Source: Cordia subcordata (taxonomy: Eukaryota; Streptophyta; Magnoliopsida; Boraginales; Cordiaceae). Taken from it: DNA of 64,000 bases. Position numbers and translations under genes: made by a program. The stretch lies in the NCBI GenBank assembly GCA_028554755.1, contig JAPTOF010000001.1, positions 40,877,501-40,941,500 on the forward strand. Reading direction: 5' to 3'. Position 1 is the first letter of the stretch; each line of letters begins with the position of its first letter. This document shows positions 33,808 to 45,949 of this stretch, piece by piece. The notes below the pieces were generated by a model that saw only the letters and a program-made list of their open reading frames with translations, was not told the DNA's origin and did not search any database.

Positions 33808-36156
33808 TCATAGTTTCAACTTCTTTTTAGGTCTTTGTATTGTGCTATTAGAAGAGTCATCCGATATCTGCAACAGGAAAGAAAAATGGTTCCTTATTAA
33901 ATGGAAACAGAATTATAAGTGGCAGCATCAAATCCATATATAACTGATCTTATGATGGGGCTTGATTTTGAGATCGAATTAAAACATTTATAATGACAAG
34001 AGAGAGATCCACCTTCTGTTTTTTCTTTTCCTTCTTGTCCTTTCTCTTCTTTTTCTTTTTGTTACGCTTCTTTGCCTCATAAACTTTCACCTCCTCCTCC
34101 AGAATATCCTGCTGTGTTCACAACAATTAATGAACTTCAGTATATGAGAAGGCATAAATTATAGGTGAAATCTTATAAGCAACTTCAGCACTGTGTGACA
34201 GAATATGGCATTTGAAGGCACCTCAGCATTGCCAAAAGAATTCACATGATGAATGGTTCTTCCTGATTTTGACGTTCCACCTGAAGATTTGTTCAGAAAA
34301 AGAGATGAGTTGCCATTTCTACAACCCGAATTTCTACAACCCAAAGTATAATGTTTCTGAGTTATGACTTGTTCCGGCAACAATGAGTAAAATATCCATA
34401 GACTATGTAGAAGATAACATATTGGGAAGTACCAAACCGCTGAAGAGAAGAGTTGAAAACTAATAGACAAACAAGAACAAGCGGTCATCCGAAACAGATC
34501 ATGCAGCTTTTGTGCAGGTGTGTGTTTAGCATGCAGCAACCACAGAGCCCAAAAGAGAAGCTTTACCATAAAATTTATAGCATTAGGCCATATTAACTTT
34601 CTTTATCTAGCCTCTTATGCCAGATATATCAAAAGGATTCTAGATCTATTTCTAGGTTATGAAGTCTAGTAACATAATAAAAGTAGGAAAATCCATGGAA
34701 GAGGCAAGAAGAGGCCACAAATCAAATACTCACATATATAAAATCCAAGCAATCTCTTAACAGTGAATTGCTCAGATTTGAACATACATATACCAAAAAC
34801 AAGGAAAATTTCCCAACAGTATACCTAAAAGATTACCTTTCAAATACTGATCTCCCAAAAGTTTTAAACTTAAATGTAACAGGAAATTCAGAAAAGAATA
34901 CCAATTAGAATTATTCCGAAGTTGCTAATGAAAGCACCCAAGCCTTGAAATATATTAATAATGCAATCATCCCATGGTATGAAGTATGCCAACACTTTCA
35001 ACACAACTAAGGAAATGAAAACAAGTTGCAAGAGAATAAGGCGAAGCCACGAGGGCAAGAGTGAACCCAACTTACTTGCTTGGACAGTTTCTTTGGCATT
35101 TTTAACAGCCCTTTCGACAAGGCGTGGGTCGATGGAGGCCAAACCATTAGGTTCTTGCAATTTTCTCTCCAGAAATTTTGCTAAAGCTGCTGCCTTGTTG
35201 GTCTTAAGTGGCCCTCCTGGATGAGCCTCCCTATAAGTCATCCATTAACTAACCTAAGTATAGCTATAACATTTTCTTGATGCTAAATTCAATAAATTTC
35301 TTTATTATCAGCTCAAAGTCTCAAACCATGCCTTTACTGTGTAAAACACAAACACAAACATGCACTTCCCTACATATTGGCAGCTAGAACTAGCTACCCA
35401 TTCACTCACCGAATGGAAAATTTTCACTCAGACCACACATACACACATGCGTGCATATGTTGCCTACGTGCTCAATGCTACAATAACAACCAGTTTTCTT
35501 TTTCAGTAGTAATTTTTCAGTTAAATGACACGCGCGCACAGAAAAAGCGCACAAACATACACACAAGCGCTTACACTGCTTACATATTCATGGTTCATAC
35601 CAATAATTAGCTGCACATTTGCTTATCCAACAGAATTTTTTCAATCAAATAACACAGACGTGCGCGCACACAGCTAAAATTAGCTACTTTATTACAAATT
35701 CAACGGAAAGCTTTCATTACAGGGCCTGTTTGGATTTTTCTTTTTCATGAAAAATGGCTTCTTTTTCCTGAAAATATCACATCCTTCGTCCAATTATTTG
35801 AATTGCATTTCAGAAAAAGCCGAAAATCTTGTTTTGGGGGGGGGGGGGGAGTCTTTTTAAGAAGTCTGAAATTTTAGCTGGCTAAAAAAAAAAAAGAAAG
35901 AACACTTTTCTTAAGAAATTTTTAAAAAAAGGCAAACCCAAATGAGCCTTTACTCACACACACGCACACATACATAACTATAGTTTATAATCAGTTACTA
36001 ATTTGCTCACCAATTAAAATTTCTCCTCAAATCAGTGACAACCCAACAAATAATGTCCATTATCAGCACAAATTATCCAAGTAGTTTTAATTAAACCAGC
36101 ACAACAATACACACACATGCATACATATATAAGACACACACGCACATATATATGTG

Positions 36157-36205
<49 letters not shown>

Positions 36206-36301
36206 GAACCTGTGTTGGGATCTGGGAGGAGGAGCAGATGGGAGAGGCGCAAATTTACTTCCTCTGAGTGCCCTTTTCTCCTCTTCCGTTAGTCCCTCCA
36301 T
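33808..36301 (-). CDS. Small lysine-rich protein of unknown function
   Basis: I do not recognise a named family. Five exons join in phase: 36210-36301, 35072-35230, 34222-34318 (or to 34333), 34013-34108 and 33808-33867, giving 167 or 172 aa. The protein starts MEGLTEEEKRALRGSKFAPL with a Pro/Ser stretch, then HPGGPLKTNKAAALAKFLER and a helical region (LVERAVKNAKETVQAS). It ends in a Lys-rich block (KKRNKKKKKRKDKKEKKK) and PKKKLKL, so nuclear or nucleolar location is likely by inference. The exon-2/3 junction is uncertain: keeping frame needs the weaker GTTGGG donor, four bases past a strong GTAAGT. The exon-1 donor touches a C-run and (CT)n tract. Confidence 0.7.
35340..36140. repeat. CA-rich low-complexity DNA within intron 1 of the lysine-rich gene and a MITE
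   Basis: Repeated ACACACA/CATGCGTG motifs appear at 35430-35580 and 35950-36140. A MITE-like element at about 35722-35948 opens GGGCCTGTTTGGATT and closes CCCAAATGAGCC and contains a G-run (35837-35850). Confidence 0.55.
36160..36206. repeat. (GA)n(G)n tract abutting a splice donor
   Basis: About 17 GA units followed by 12 G. On the coding (minus) strand the exon-1 donor is CAG|GTT immediately followed by the C-run and (CT)n. Confidence 0.9.
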
Positions 36302-36334
36302 ATGTGTACGTCTATGTAGGTGTATATATGTATA

Positions 36335-36368
<34 letters not shown>

Positions 36369-36429
36369 CGTATGAATTTATACGTCTGTGGGTATGTATT
36401 TTGAGAGCTCTGGCAAGACCATCTAGGCA

Positions 36430-37560
36430 AGCTTTTCCAAAGACAAAAGGGTAATTTTAGTGCTTACGAATCCGCAAAAGATTTATGGTTTTAAATAGGA
36501 TTAATTTCGAAAAAAATCCCAAAGTTTTTATTTAGTTTTAAATTAGTCTCTATTATCTAAAAAGTTCAAAGTCAGTTCTTAATTTTTAAGAATATAATTA
36601 CATTAGTTATTATTATTTTAAAATTTTATATTAATCTTTAATGTTTTACAAATTTATTCAAATTATTTTTCAATATTTTATTATTTTGTAGACTAATTTG
36701 AATGATTGAGAACTAAATTCACATATTCGTAAAACATTTAGAACTAATTTGTAACGATTTTGTTGTTCATAAGAGGTTTTTTTAAAGTATTTTTCATCTT
36801 TAGATTTGTAATCTTTTATCATGATATTATAATATTACAAATTGACCTAAATTATTAAATGAAAGACCTATTAAAAACATAAGAGAGATGTACTCCGTCG
36901 ATTTTAAGTTACTCCTACTTTTAGGAAACTTGGCATTTATATCTTATGAAAATTTCAAAAATAAGGAAAAGGAAACAAAAAGTAACCACGCATGAGCAAA
37001 TGAAATATACATTTGGCACATTGGAAAAGATTTATATTGCAAGGAGATAGAATTATATTCGACCTATTGCAAACCAGACCAAAAGAGATTAATCCTTTTC
37101 CTACAAGATAAAGTCGGTTATACTGATAAAACGACATTATTCAATCCCATAAAGAGTTGAGTTGTCTATTTTGTTAGCTTGATTGCATAAACCGTTCCAA
37201 TCATAAGCAAGTCCATCTCATTCAAATTTCCAGATAAAGATACCAGGCTTTATCACAAAATTGGCAGCTACATCAGCAGCACAAATTAGGTGACTATATT
37301 GTAATATCAAGAAAGGCTAGAAATTGGGTAACAGCCCGATTGGTAATAATTTACATGCCTCATCCAACAGCCTACCATGGTAATAAAAAAATAACAGGCC
37401 ATAAAATGTCGAGGCGAATTAATCTAACAGTATAAAAATATCAAAAGTAAGACACAATTATCACTTCGCAATATCTTCATGCATGTGGCAAAATGGGGTT
37501 TCAGCCGATACACACGTGAAAGAAAAGCCTTCCTGGATGTTGCTTCTGCCATTGGTGCCG
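36430..37560. other. Intergenic AT-rich DNA
   Basis: Between the start of the lysine-rich gene and the stop codon of the SNF4-like gene. Very AT-rich up to about 36900, then the likely 3' UTR of SNF4. I see no coding sequence or structured repeat. Confidence 0.5.
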
Positions 37561-37564
37561 CCAG

Positions 37565-40500
37565 CTAACCAAACAGAAACCTGAAAATGTCGCTCAGTGA
37601 AACAATCCCTTCCACACGCTTACTGCCAGCTTCCACAATGACTAGCCGTCTAACCCCTGATATGACATACAAGATGTAATGTTGTGTTGATCAAAGCAGC
37701 ACAGAGAGCTTGATTCATACAAGAATGAACACAAAACAAACTACTGCAAAATTTATCAACCACCATATGTCGAATCAAGTGCTGGAATTAAAATGGAGGG
37801 AGGGAGAGAGAGAGAGAGAGAGAGAGAACCTGGCTTGGACAATCTTTCCATCACTTTATACAATGGATCCGACCGCAAACACATGTGGCATCTTTGATTT
37901 CCAAAACCGTAGGAAGAGCACGGTTGTTCTCCAAGCTGCAATGCCTACATCCATTCAGAAGGATAAAAACAATGGAAGAAGGATTTGAGAAATCAAGGCA
38001 TGATGTTGGAAATACTTTCTATAGCTCAATCAAATGAAGAAATAAGCAGGCGGTGCAATAAGATGGCTCATATCAATGCCAATAACATTAAAGAGAGGAC
38101 TTGCTATTAGCTTTTCTCCCTCCAAATGGATTAAAAACAAATTACGCACCACATTCTGAGAGGTTTAAGAAATCTGGTGAACTTCTGGGCAGTTACTTAA
38201 AAGGGACTCCTCTTTCTCTTGAAATTTTGTGCAGGGCAAGAAGTAAGCAACTGGAACATAAACTTTGCTCCAAGCTTTACCAAGAAAGGAAATTGGAAGT
38301 TTTGACCCATGTTAAAACCAATTAGCCAATAAGAGGAGTGGCCAAGGACCTCATACGGTGAAGGTCAAGATGGGTGATTTTCCAACAAAGGAGGAATGCT
38401 CCAACACCCTCCCCGCTCCCACACATGATTCAACGAGAACTGAGAAACATGGCCCAACTCTGGCACCATATTAAGAATAATGGGGTTCCATCTTAAAACC
38501 AATTGGTCAATAAGAGTAGTAGTCTAGGATCTTATATCGTGAAGGTGAAGATTGTAATTTCCAACGTGGAAAGAATTTCCAACATTTGCAAATAGTTCCG
38601 TTCTAAACGAGAAAAAGAAAAGAACCACCTACCTGATGAATGGTCATTTCTTCAACTTTAACATGTGTATAGATCCTGTCATTTGCCAAAGCTGTGATAT
38701 CACTGCTCAGACAAACAAATAGAAATACTCACTTTAGTAATAAGAGATTATCAATCTATCAAAATGCCAAAGCTGTGATATCGCTGCTCAGACAAACAAA
38801 TAGAAATACTCGATTTGGTTATAAGAGATTATCAATCTATCAAAATTAACAGACAACACAGAATATAACCAAGTTTTGTATATTATATGATCTACCATAA
38901 ATCATTCCTTACCTTCGAGAATATATATCCAATAATGAGTCATTGTCATCGATAATGGGGATTGAACTAACTTGTGCTGCAAATGCAATAGCCAAAACAG
39001 TAAGTGCAATAACAGATAGATAATACTATGGTGTAGACTTAGTGTATGAAGTGGCCTGTTTGATGTGCCTGTGCTGACAATGCTTCAAGGTACTCCATTA
39101 CGTTGAAGTCCTAAACTACAATTTATTTTGTGAATGAAGAAAATAGAATTAAAATATATTCATGAAAGAAGTAATATGATATCCAACAATCCTCCCTAAA
39201 TCACACTTTGAGATGATAATAATCTTCCCTGAAAAACACCAATGCTACAAGGAAGTAGAATCGTAATATAAACCGTATGGCTTTATGGCTCGGGGTTAGC
39301 AATGGCTTCGTTGTTCAATGCATTTATTTCTTCAGGTGAGGAAGATGGTTTCTCATGACCATCTTCTAGGATATCCAAAGCATACCTTGAACTAACAGAT
39401 TCAGTGCTGCACCAAGAGAAGCATTGGGTCTCAACATCACCAATGGCTGACGGTTTGGTTCTCCAATTTTTGGAGCCCAGGTGCCAACAGGAATCAAACA
39501 GATTGGCACCTGGAGTATGGGCAATGAGGCAAGAGAATGTCTGAAATACCTGCAGATACCTTTAAGGTGACCAAACTATCAGTCAACTCAGACAACATTA
39601 TCTCCAGTGGCAGAGGTACATACTAATGCGAGGCTGCAACTTTTTTTCTTTTTTTTAAATTACTTCTATTTTTAAACATCCCTCCCCATGACAACATAAA
39701 AACCCCCCCTCAATTTCTGCTGAACCCCCCTTCCCCTATACCCGTTCTCAGTTGACAATTGACAATTGACATTACAACTCAATTCTTTTGGCTGCAGACT
39801 ACTTTTTTTTCCTTTTCCTTTTTTTTATTTTTAAATAATACTTTTTTTCTATCAATATAGTGTCCTCATAACTCATTTCCAAATCTAAAATATTATACTT
39901 TCTTGTACATTCCATTTTTTCTCTTTCTCAAACTTGAACACCATTAGAAAACAAGCAAATTTCAAAAGCTTTTGAAGAATTCTTCCACTTTCACAGGTAC
40001 TTTTTTTTGGTTATGTTAGTTAAATAATTTATTAAAAATCTGTTTTTATTTATTTATTTTTAGATGATAAATAATAATTAAAGAAGAAAATAGACATGCA
40101 AACTATGGCCAAGTCATCAAATCAAAAATATGTATTTTGTTTATTGGAACATCTAAATGCTATTATAGGAGTATGTTGTAGTAAAGAATGTATTTATGTA
40201 TATTTTGTTCTTATAGCATTTTGCTCAGTTTATTCCAAATGTTTGGTTTCTCTAGTGTTAACCTTAAATCTCTATTTTATGACCTTGTCTAAGTAAACAA
40301 ATGCTAATGCCTAATGACGTAGAATGCATTTTTTATTTTATCTTGTTTTTATATAGCATATATAATATATTACTTGTGTAAAACTTTAGTTACATTAGTT
40401 AGATAAAGACGAAATTCAACAAATTAATGAGGGTGAGAGAAATTCCTAGCCCAAAAAAAAGGGTAGAGAATTGAAATAAATTCTCTATATTTCAATATAA

Positions 40501-43500
40501 AATCTCATTTGCAAATGTTTATGGTTGTTTTTTGATCTATTTTTATTAATTTTAATTTTATTGTGCTATGACAACTAATTTTGAATTACTTGATTATTGT
40601 TTAAGCTTTAATTATTGTAAGTTATAATTTGTTAAATAGGGTCTAAATTGTGGATAAATTTTTGATAATGAGTTGATTATTCAACGGTTTCAAAATATGA
40701 AGTCGCGTTGAGAATAATTGTAAAATCTAAAGTATTGTTATTTATTTATTTATGTGTCTCCTAATTGTTAAAAATGTCATTTGTATTGATATTATATGCT
40801 TTTATAATTTTTATAATAATAAATTTTATACAAAAATGTGCACCCCTGAGCTCCAGGTCCTGGCTCCGCAACTGATTATCTCTTCCCCTGAACTGATAAG
40901 AAACTTACATTTTAGTATCCCAGAAAGTGAAGCAAGATGCAACAGCTGTGGATACAATCCATCCTCCTTAGTTGAATGAATAATAGGAACTGTAGCCACC
41001 CTATTCTGCAAAAGCTTCATAGCAACTTCCTTCAATTTCTCATCTGGGCCAGCCTGCATATTAAGAATGACATGAGCAGAAAGGCACGCAAATATACCAA
41101 ATATTACAAGCAATAAGGAATTAAGTATGAATTTGCAAACCAGATCTGGTAAATAGGCGCCAGTCATTTGATAAAAACCGGAGGATAACACGCCAATCAT
41201 GAAGTCAAACTAAATGTAAAGTGTAGCACGTCAAGAGGGGGAAAAAAATAACTTATTTTCAAAGTAAGGTCAGAGAAGGGTGAAATACTTTGTATTTTAT
41301 CAGAACATATATTATCAGAAAGGGATCATGTGAAGAGAAGAAGGAAAGGGGGAAAAAAGCAAAACAAAGCTTTCTAACTCATAAAACAACGGCGCTGCAG
41401 AGTAAGAAATGTGAACTATGTCAGAATGTTTACAACATTAGATGCCTAAGACGAGTCAAGAGATAATGGACAAACCTATTGCATTATGAAGTTAATAAAA
41501 GAATAATGTTATGATTTTCCAACGTTCAGCACCAAAGTGAAAATCACCAAGTGCAAAGTAGTCATAATAAAGTACTAACATGGACAAGCTGTCTCAAAGC
41601 TACTCCTCCCCCATGCTCGTTCATTTGTCTGTTTAGATATGACTTTGCTTCTTTCCACGCAGATATAGTATGTGTCTCAAGCTCTTCTTCAGTCAGATTA
41701 GACCCATGACTTCTAAGCTGCAATATAAGTCAGTTGCAAGACATTTGATATCATGCTTATCTACCAAAATCTAATCCAGATGTGTCTCTATCAGTAAAAG
41801 AGGTAGAAAGAACATTAAAAATAACCTCAGCTTTCACATTAGAGAAAACTAGAAAGGTATTAAATGCTAGCCTTCAAGGACAGTGAGACTACAATTGATG
41901 AAGTTGGTCATTCCAATGACCAAAATCTGATTTTGAGAACTAGAAGCATACATTTGTAACCGTGATTCATTCAGCAAATTGTGACCCAAAAAAAATGACA
42001 GAATTTTACTATAAACATTTTAAATGAATGAAACACATTTTGAAACACCAAATATAGTGTCTTACCACAGTTTGAAACACCAAATATAGTGTCTTACCCT
42101 CAGAGAGAGACACAAAGGGGGAGGAGAAGGGAGGGAGGAAAGGAGACAGAGCAGGAGATAAGAGCAATAGAAAATTATAAAGATACATCATATTACTCAT
42201 AAAAAGAGAGATAAGATCATCAACATCAACATCAACAAACACGTCCATAGGCACTATTCTATCAATCTAGCGTCCCCTGCACCCTTAGTAAGAGGAGTTC
42301 GTATATTTTAATTGCAAAGGAACTTTCACATTCTTTCTTTCCTTTGCAAGCACAATAAATAGCAGGTATATAATGGTAAATATGGTTCAAAACTTGGCAA
42401 TGTCACCAGAACTCAAAGTTGTTATGACAGAAAAGCAAAGAACATACCTCTCTCATAATTAATATGAAATCAAGTGCACTAAGAACTCCAACAAACTGCC
42501 CTTTAGAAAAATCCCATAGAGGGGCTGTTGGAATTCCCTGAAAATAGGATTACCAGAAAAATTCATATGGAAAACACTATCACGCACCTGGCAGCATAAA
42601 TGTTAGAGAAGTAGCGTATTTAGTTTAAGAACATGTCCAAACAATAAGTATGATTTAAAAACTTCACATGATAACTAAACCAACCCATGATATTCCTCCC
42701 CTCTGCCACGCAAAACAGAAAAGAAGATAAGCCCATGGCCTCAAGTCTCTGTAATTCAAGCTCAAAGGAATTGCTAATGATGCAACCACCATATCTATGT
42801 GGTGAGATGGTTATGTGAAAAATGTTTTGGTCCTTGCCAAATCAGAACCCAGCATGCTTCTTTTGGGTTTGGGGTGGGGGTGGGGCAGTTGTAGGAGGAA
42901 CTTTTGGAAGCTAAAATATGCATTAAACATATACTCTCTGTTACAATTTCCATCAGTTATTTCTCTATCTGTTCTTGCTATCAACACCTTTCAGAATTAG
43001 TTCTATTACTCCCTTCTGATGTTTCTATGAAGTTATTCTTAACAGTGTTCCATTACTTTAAGCCCAAGTTTGCTAGTCATTCACAATGTTGCCAAAATTA
43101 AGTGCCACAATTAAGTAATACTTAATGTTATCTTTTCTGAGAAACAAACAATCTAACTGTTTACCTGCTCATGCAAAATATGAAGTGCTTGCTTTACAGG
43201 TAGATCTACATCTAAAGCAATGACCTACAGGGAAGATATAACTAAATCAGGTACCAAAAATAACCAACCAAATTGATAGGAATACTGAAGACGTGGCCCC
43301 GCAGGCCGCACCCCGGGGGGGGGGGGAGTGGAGGGGAGGGGAGAACATAGGCAGTTGAGGATAAAGATTCCAGACCTTGCCTGACTCAGGAAGTAACTCA
43401 TAAGCTGTGTGCGTAGAGAGGAACGCAGAAATATGTCGACGGGAGACCTCTACATCTGCTTGTGAGATCCTGGGAAAGAGGTCATGAATTGCACCATCTG

Positions 43501-45476
43501 ACACTCTACCCTGTCATTTTACAGAATGTTGAGTAATATCAAACTTCGTTGTTCCATCTATATGCATTACAAAACATAAAAGGAGCACTTCTACAGCAGC
43601 TCTAGCAATATTGCGTCAAATATCATTTTTCCCATAACAAAGAAAACTCAATGCATTGAGTGCTTAACTACTATTTATATCAAAAGAGATTCCCTTATGG
43701 CTCAAAAATCAACAGATGCCCTTTCAAAAATCATCATCTCCAAGAAATCAACTGTAATTGGCAGATAAAATGAGTCACAGAGTACATTCAGTGACCCAAG
43801 GGGCTTTTATCTGAACACAATAAACTACTAAAAGAGGGGGCTTCCCAAGAAAGATCCTCATCTTTCAGATGATCACTAACTGGATTCTTCATTCCGTATA
43901 AGAGGGGAGGAAAAGACAAATTTCCACTCTATATCACTAAAATGGATTTCTGCCTACTACATAATTCTGATTCATCACAAGCATTTAGGCAAGTGGCTTT
44001 CCTGGAGTTCCATAGGAAGGCAATAGATTATTGTAAACAGATAAGTACGTATAAAATAGAACTTAAAAACTGAAACAAAGCTCAAGGCAGCCATGTCTGA
44101 ACAGAAACAGAGTACCATAGTTTCAAACCAGACTTTGAAAAGCCTCAATATCCACATCCATGTTAATAGGTGGTACTTGTGGACTCACCATCACAGGAAA
44201 GCAATCAGCTTCCCTGGCTACGAGTACAGTGTTCACTGTTCCATAATTACTACTCACAAAGGGCTGATTTTCATCATGTCGCCATTCACCATCAACAATG
44301 AACTTGTACTGCATAAAACACAGAAATAAACAAACATGTCTATATGTTTCTTTGCTTAATACAAACATAAACTGCAAATGAAAAACATGATGAATTCACT
44401 GATTATTCTGGTAATATTTCAAAGACACGACAAACAAAAACCAAACCATGAAAAAACAACATTGATAAAGTACCGAACTTTCAATAACTACAAGTGTATT
44501 GAGAATCAACCTGGTGGTAACCGGGTGGTAAAGTACAGATGGTCTGAAACACATTAGGGCATCCCTCCACCGGAGTCATAGGCCACTGTGACCACCTTCA
44601 CATAATTACCACTTCGACATCAATAAAACTAATCTAAACAGCTTATGAAATAACTGGGAAACATTAGATTATCAGTATTTATTGAAAAAGATTGAAACTT
44701 CCAAACATAAACAAGTCATGCATTAAAACTGATCTTTCGGTCACCATTTCCCATCAACAAAACCAATACCAAACATAAAGTTCTATCTAAAAAGATTAAA
44801 AACAAAACAATTAAACATAAATTTCTGTCTAAAAAGCTTCTAATAGAACAAATAAAACATTAAAAACAAGTAACATGAACAAAACAGATCAAGGTTTCCC
44901 ATTCCCGAATGCAAGCAAGTTTTATCCAGTAAAACAAATTACTTAATTACAATTTCCAATCACCAAAAGCAGTCACTAAACATAAAATCCAACCTAAAGA
45001 GCTCGTAAGGTACCAAGAAAACAAAAATCAGTAACATAATCAGAAACATCAAAAGTTGCAATGCCAATAAGTCATACCCATTGAACTAATCAAGTAATTA
45101 CCATTTCTTATCAATAAACGCAATAGTTATACATAAAACAGACTTCAACTGATGAAAAAATAACAAGAAACATCAGATTACAAGTAAAAGATCAAAACTT
45201 CCAAAATGCAAATAACTCATCCAGTAAACAGGTCACCTAATATCCATTATTAACAAAACCAATAATTAAACATAAAGCAGATAAAACAACTAGAAAACAT
45301 TAGATTATGAATAACATGATCGCAAAAAGAAGGAAAATTTGAAAGTGTAGACAAGTTCTATACCCAGTAAATGAACCACTCAAGTACACACTTCTGCCCC
45401 CATGAGGCCACACAAAACGCATCGGTATTAGCACTGTGCCACCTTCCCTTGCATAATCCATCCCAGAATTATGCAT
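37565..45476 (-). CDS. SNF4: SNF4-like protein (KIN-beta-gamma), SnRK1 regulatory subunit, complete
   Basis: Regulatory gamma-type subunit of the SnRK1 energy-sensing kinase complex. Thirteen exons join in phase: 45364-45476, 44511-44595, 44129-44308, 43376-43510, 43165-43224, 42448-42537, 41580-41717, 40909-41053, 39386-39559, 38913-38976, 38633-38702, 37830-37944 and 37565-37656, giving 486 aa, close to the usual length. The N-terminus has the carbohydrate-binding (CBM48/AMPK-GBD) module unique to the plant fusion form: [40 protein letters not shown] domains follow ([82 protein letters not shown]). Met 45461 is an alternative start. Introns host a hAT element, a TRIM and tandem repeats; exons look intact. 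Confidence 0.95.
37797..37828. repeat. (GA)n microsatellite abutting a SNF4 splice donor
   Basis: On the coding strand the donor CCAG|GTT at 37830/37829 is followed directly by (CT)n, the same arrangement as in the neighbouring lysine-rich gene. Confidence 0.9.
38293..38584 (-). mobile_element. TRIM in SNF4 intron 11
   Basis: Two diverged direct repeats of about 114 bp (38293-38406 and 38471-38584) share TTAAAACCAATT and CAATAAGAG segments and, on the minus strand, begin TGTTGG. Next to the minus-strand 5' repeat is TATGGTGCCAGAG, a primer-binding-site-like sequence. Before the 3' repeat is a purine tract GTGGGAGCGGGGAGGG. It lies 48 bp past the donor of the exon ending at 38633. Confidence 0.75.
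38685..38846. repeat. 81-bp tandem duplication across a SNF4 intron-exon junction
   Basis: Units 38685-38765 and 38766-38846 are nearly identical. Each includes the 3' splice site and the first 18 coding bases of the exon 38633-38702. The upstream copy is therefore a decoy acceptor. Confidence 0.9.
39597..40882. mobile_element. Non-autonomous hAT element in SNF4 intron 8
   Basis: Element 39605-40874 (1270 bp) has termini CAGTGGCAGAGG and, inverted, CAGTTGCGGAGCC. It is flanked by a perfect 8-bp duplication ATTATCTC (39597-39604 and 40875-40882). The internal AT-rich sequence holds no transposase frame that I can recognise. The 3' flank is 26 bp from the splice donor of the exon at 40909. Confidence 0.92.
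44630..45330. repeat. Diverged tandem repeats in SNF4 intron 1
   Basis: A unit of about 140-160 bp recurs, with the anchor TAAACATAAA or close variants near 44773, 44814, 44977, 45130 and 45268, and ACATTAGATTA near 44662, 45174 and 45298. Spacings of later copies are about 163, 153 and 138 bp. All are within the first intron (44596-45363). Confidence 0.65.
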
Positions 45477-45879
45477 TACCTCCCCAATATTATTAAAAAA
45501 TAAAAAAAAATACCCCAAGCACTTGAAAGATTTACTAAAATCACCCAAAAACTAATAATTTATGGAAACAAAAAAAATCACTTCACAATCCAGTAGAGCG
45601 CTACCCCATTCTCAATGCCCATTTCAACTGAATGCATTCGTCCAAAATTCAAAAGAAAAATCCAGAAATAGACAACTTTATGAACACAAAATTAACCAAA
45701 TTTTGGGTATCACTTTAAACAATAAAAAGCAAAAATAGCACAAAAAGTCGATCTTTTGAATTTCAAAGCAAATGCAAGCCCTGAAAAGATTAAAACTTTG
45801 ACCAAAATGTTGAGGATTAAGCTAATGGGTACTGAATATAATTGAATAAAGATTGATAAAAATTGGATGAAAGAGGATT

Positions 45880-45940
45880 GGGGTTTATATGTAATAAGAT
45901 GATGATGATGATGATGAAGAAACCCTAACCCCTAGCAATT
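45880..45940 (-). promoter_or_regulatory. Likely SNF4 5' region with a telo-box-like motif
   Basis: AAACCCTAACCC at 45921-45932 resembles the telo-box found near start sites of plant housekeeping genes. It is 450 bp upstream of the start codon, next to a (GAT)n run, so an upstream noncoding exon or the promoter may lie here. Confidence 0.35.
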
Positions 45941-45949
45941 GTTTGTGAT

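Noticed and set aside
36032..36404. Longer frame reading upstream of MEGLTEEE on the minus strand, and an opposing frame
   Set aside because: The extra N-terminus is a translated (TA)n repeat; the start at 36301 gives a sensible protein. The opposing frame is its shadow.
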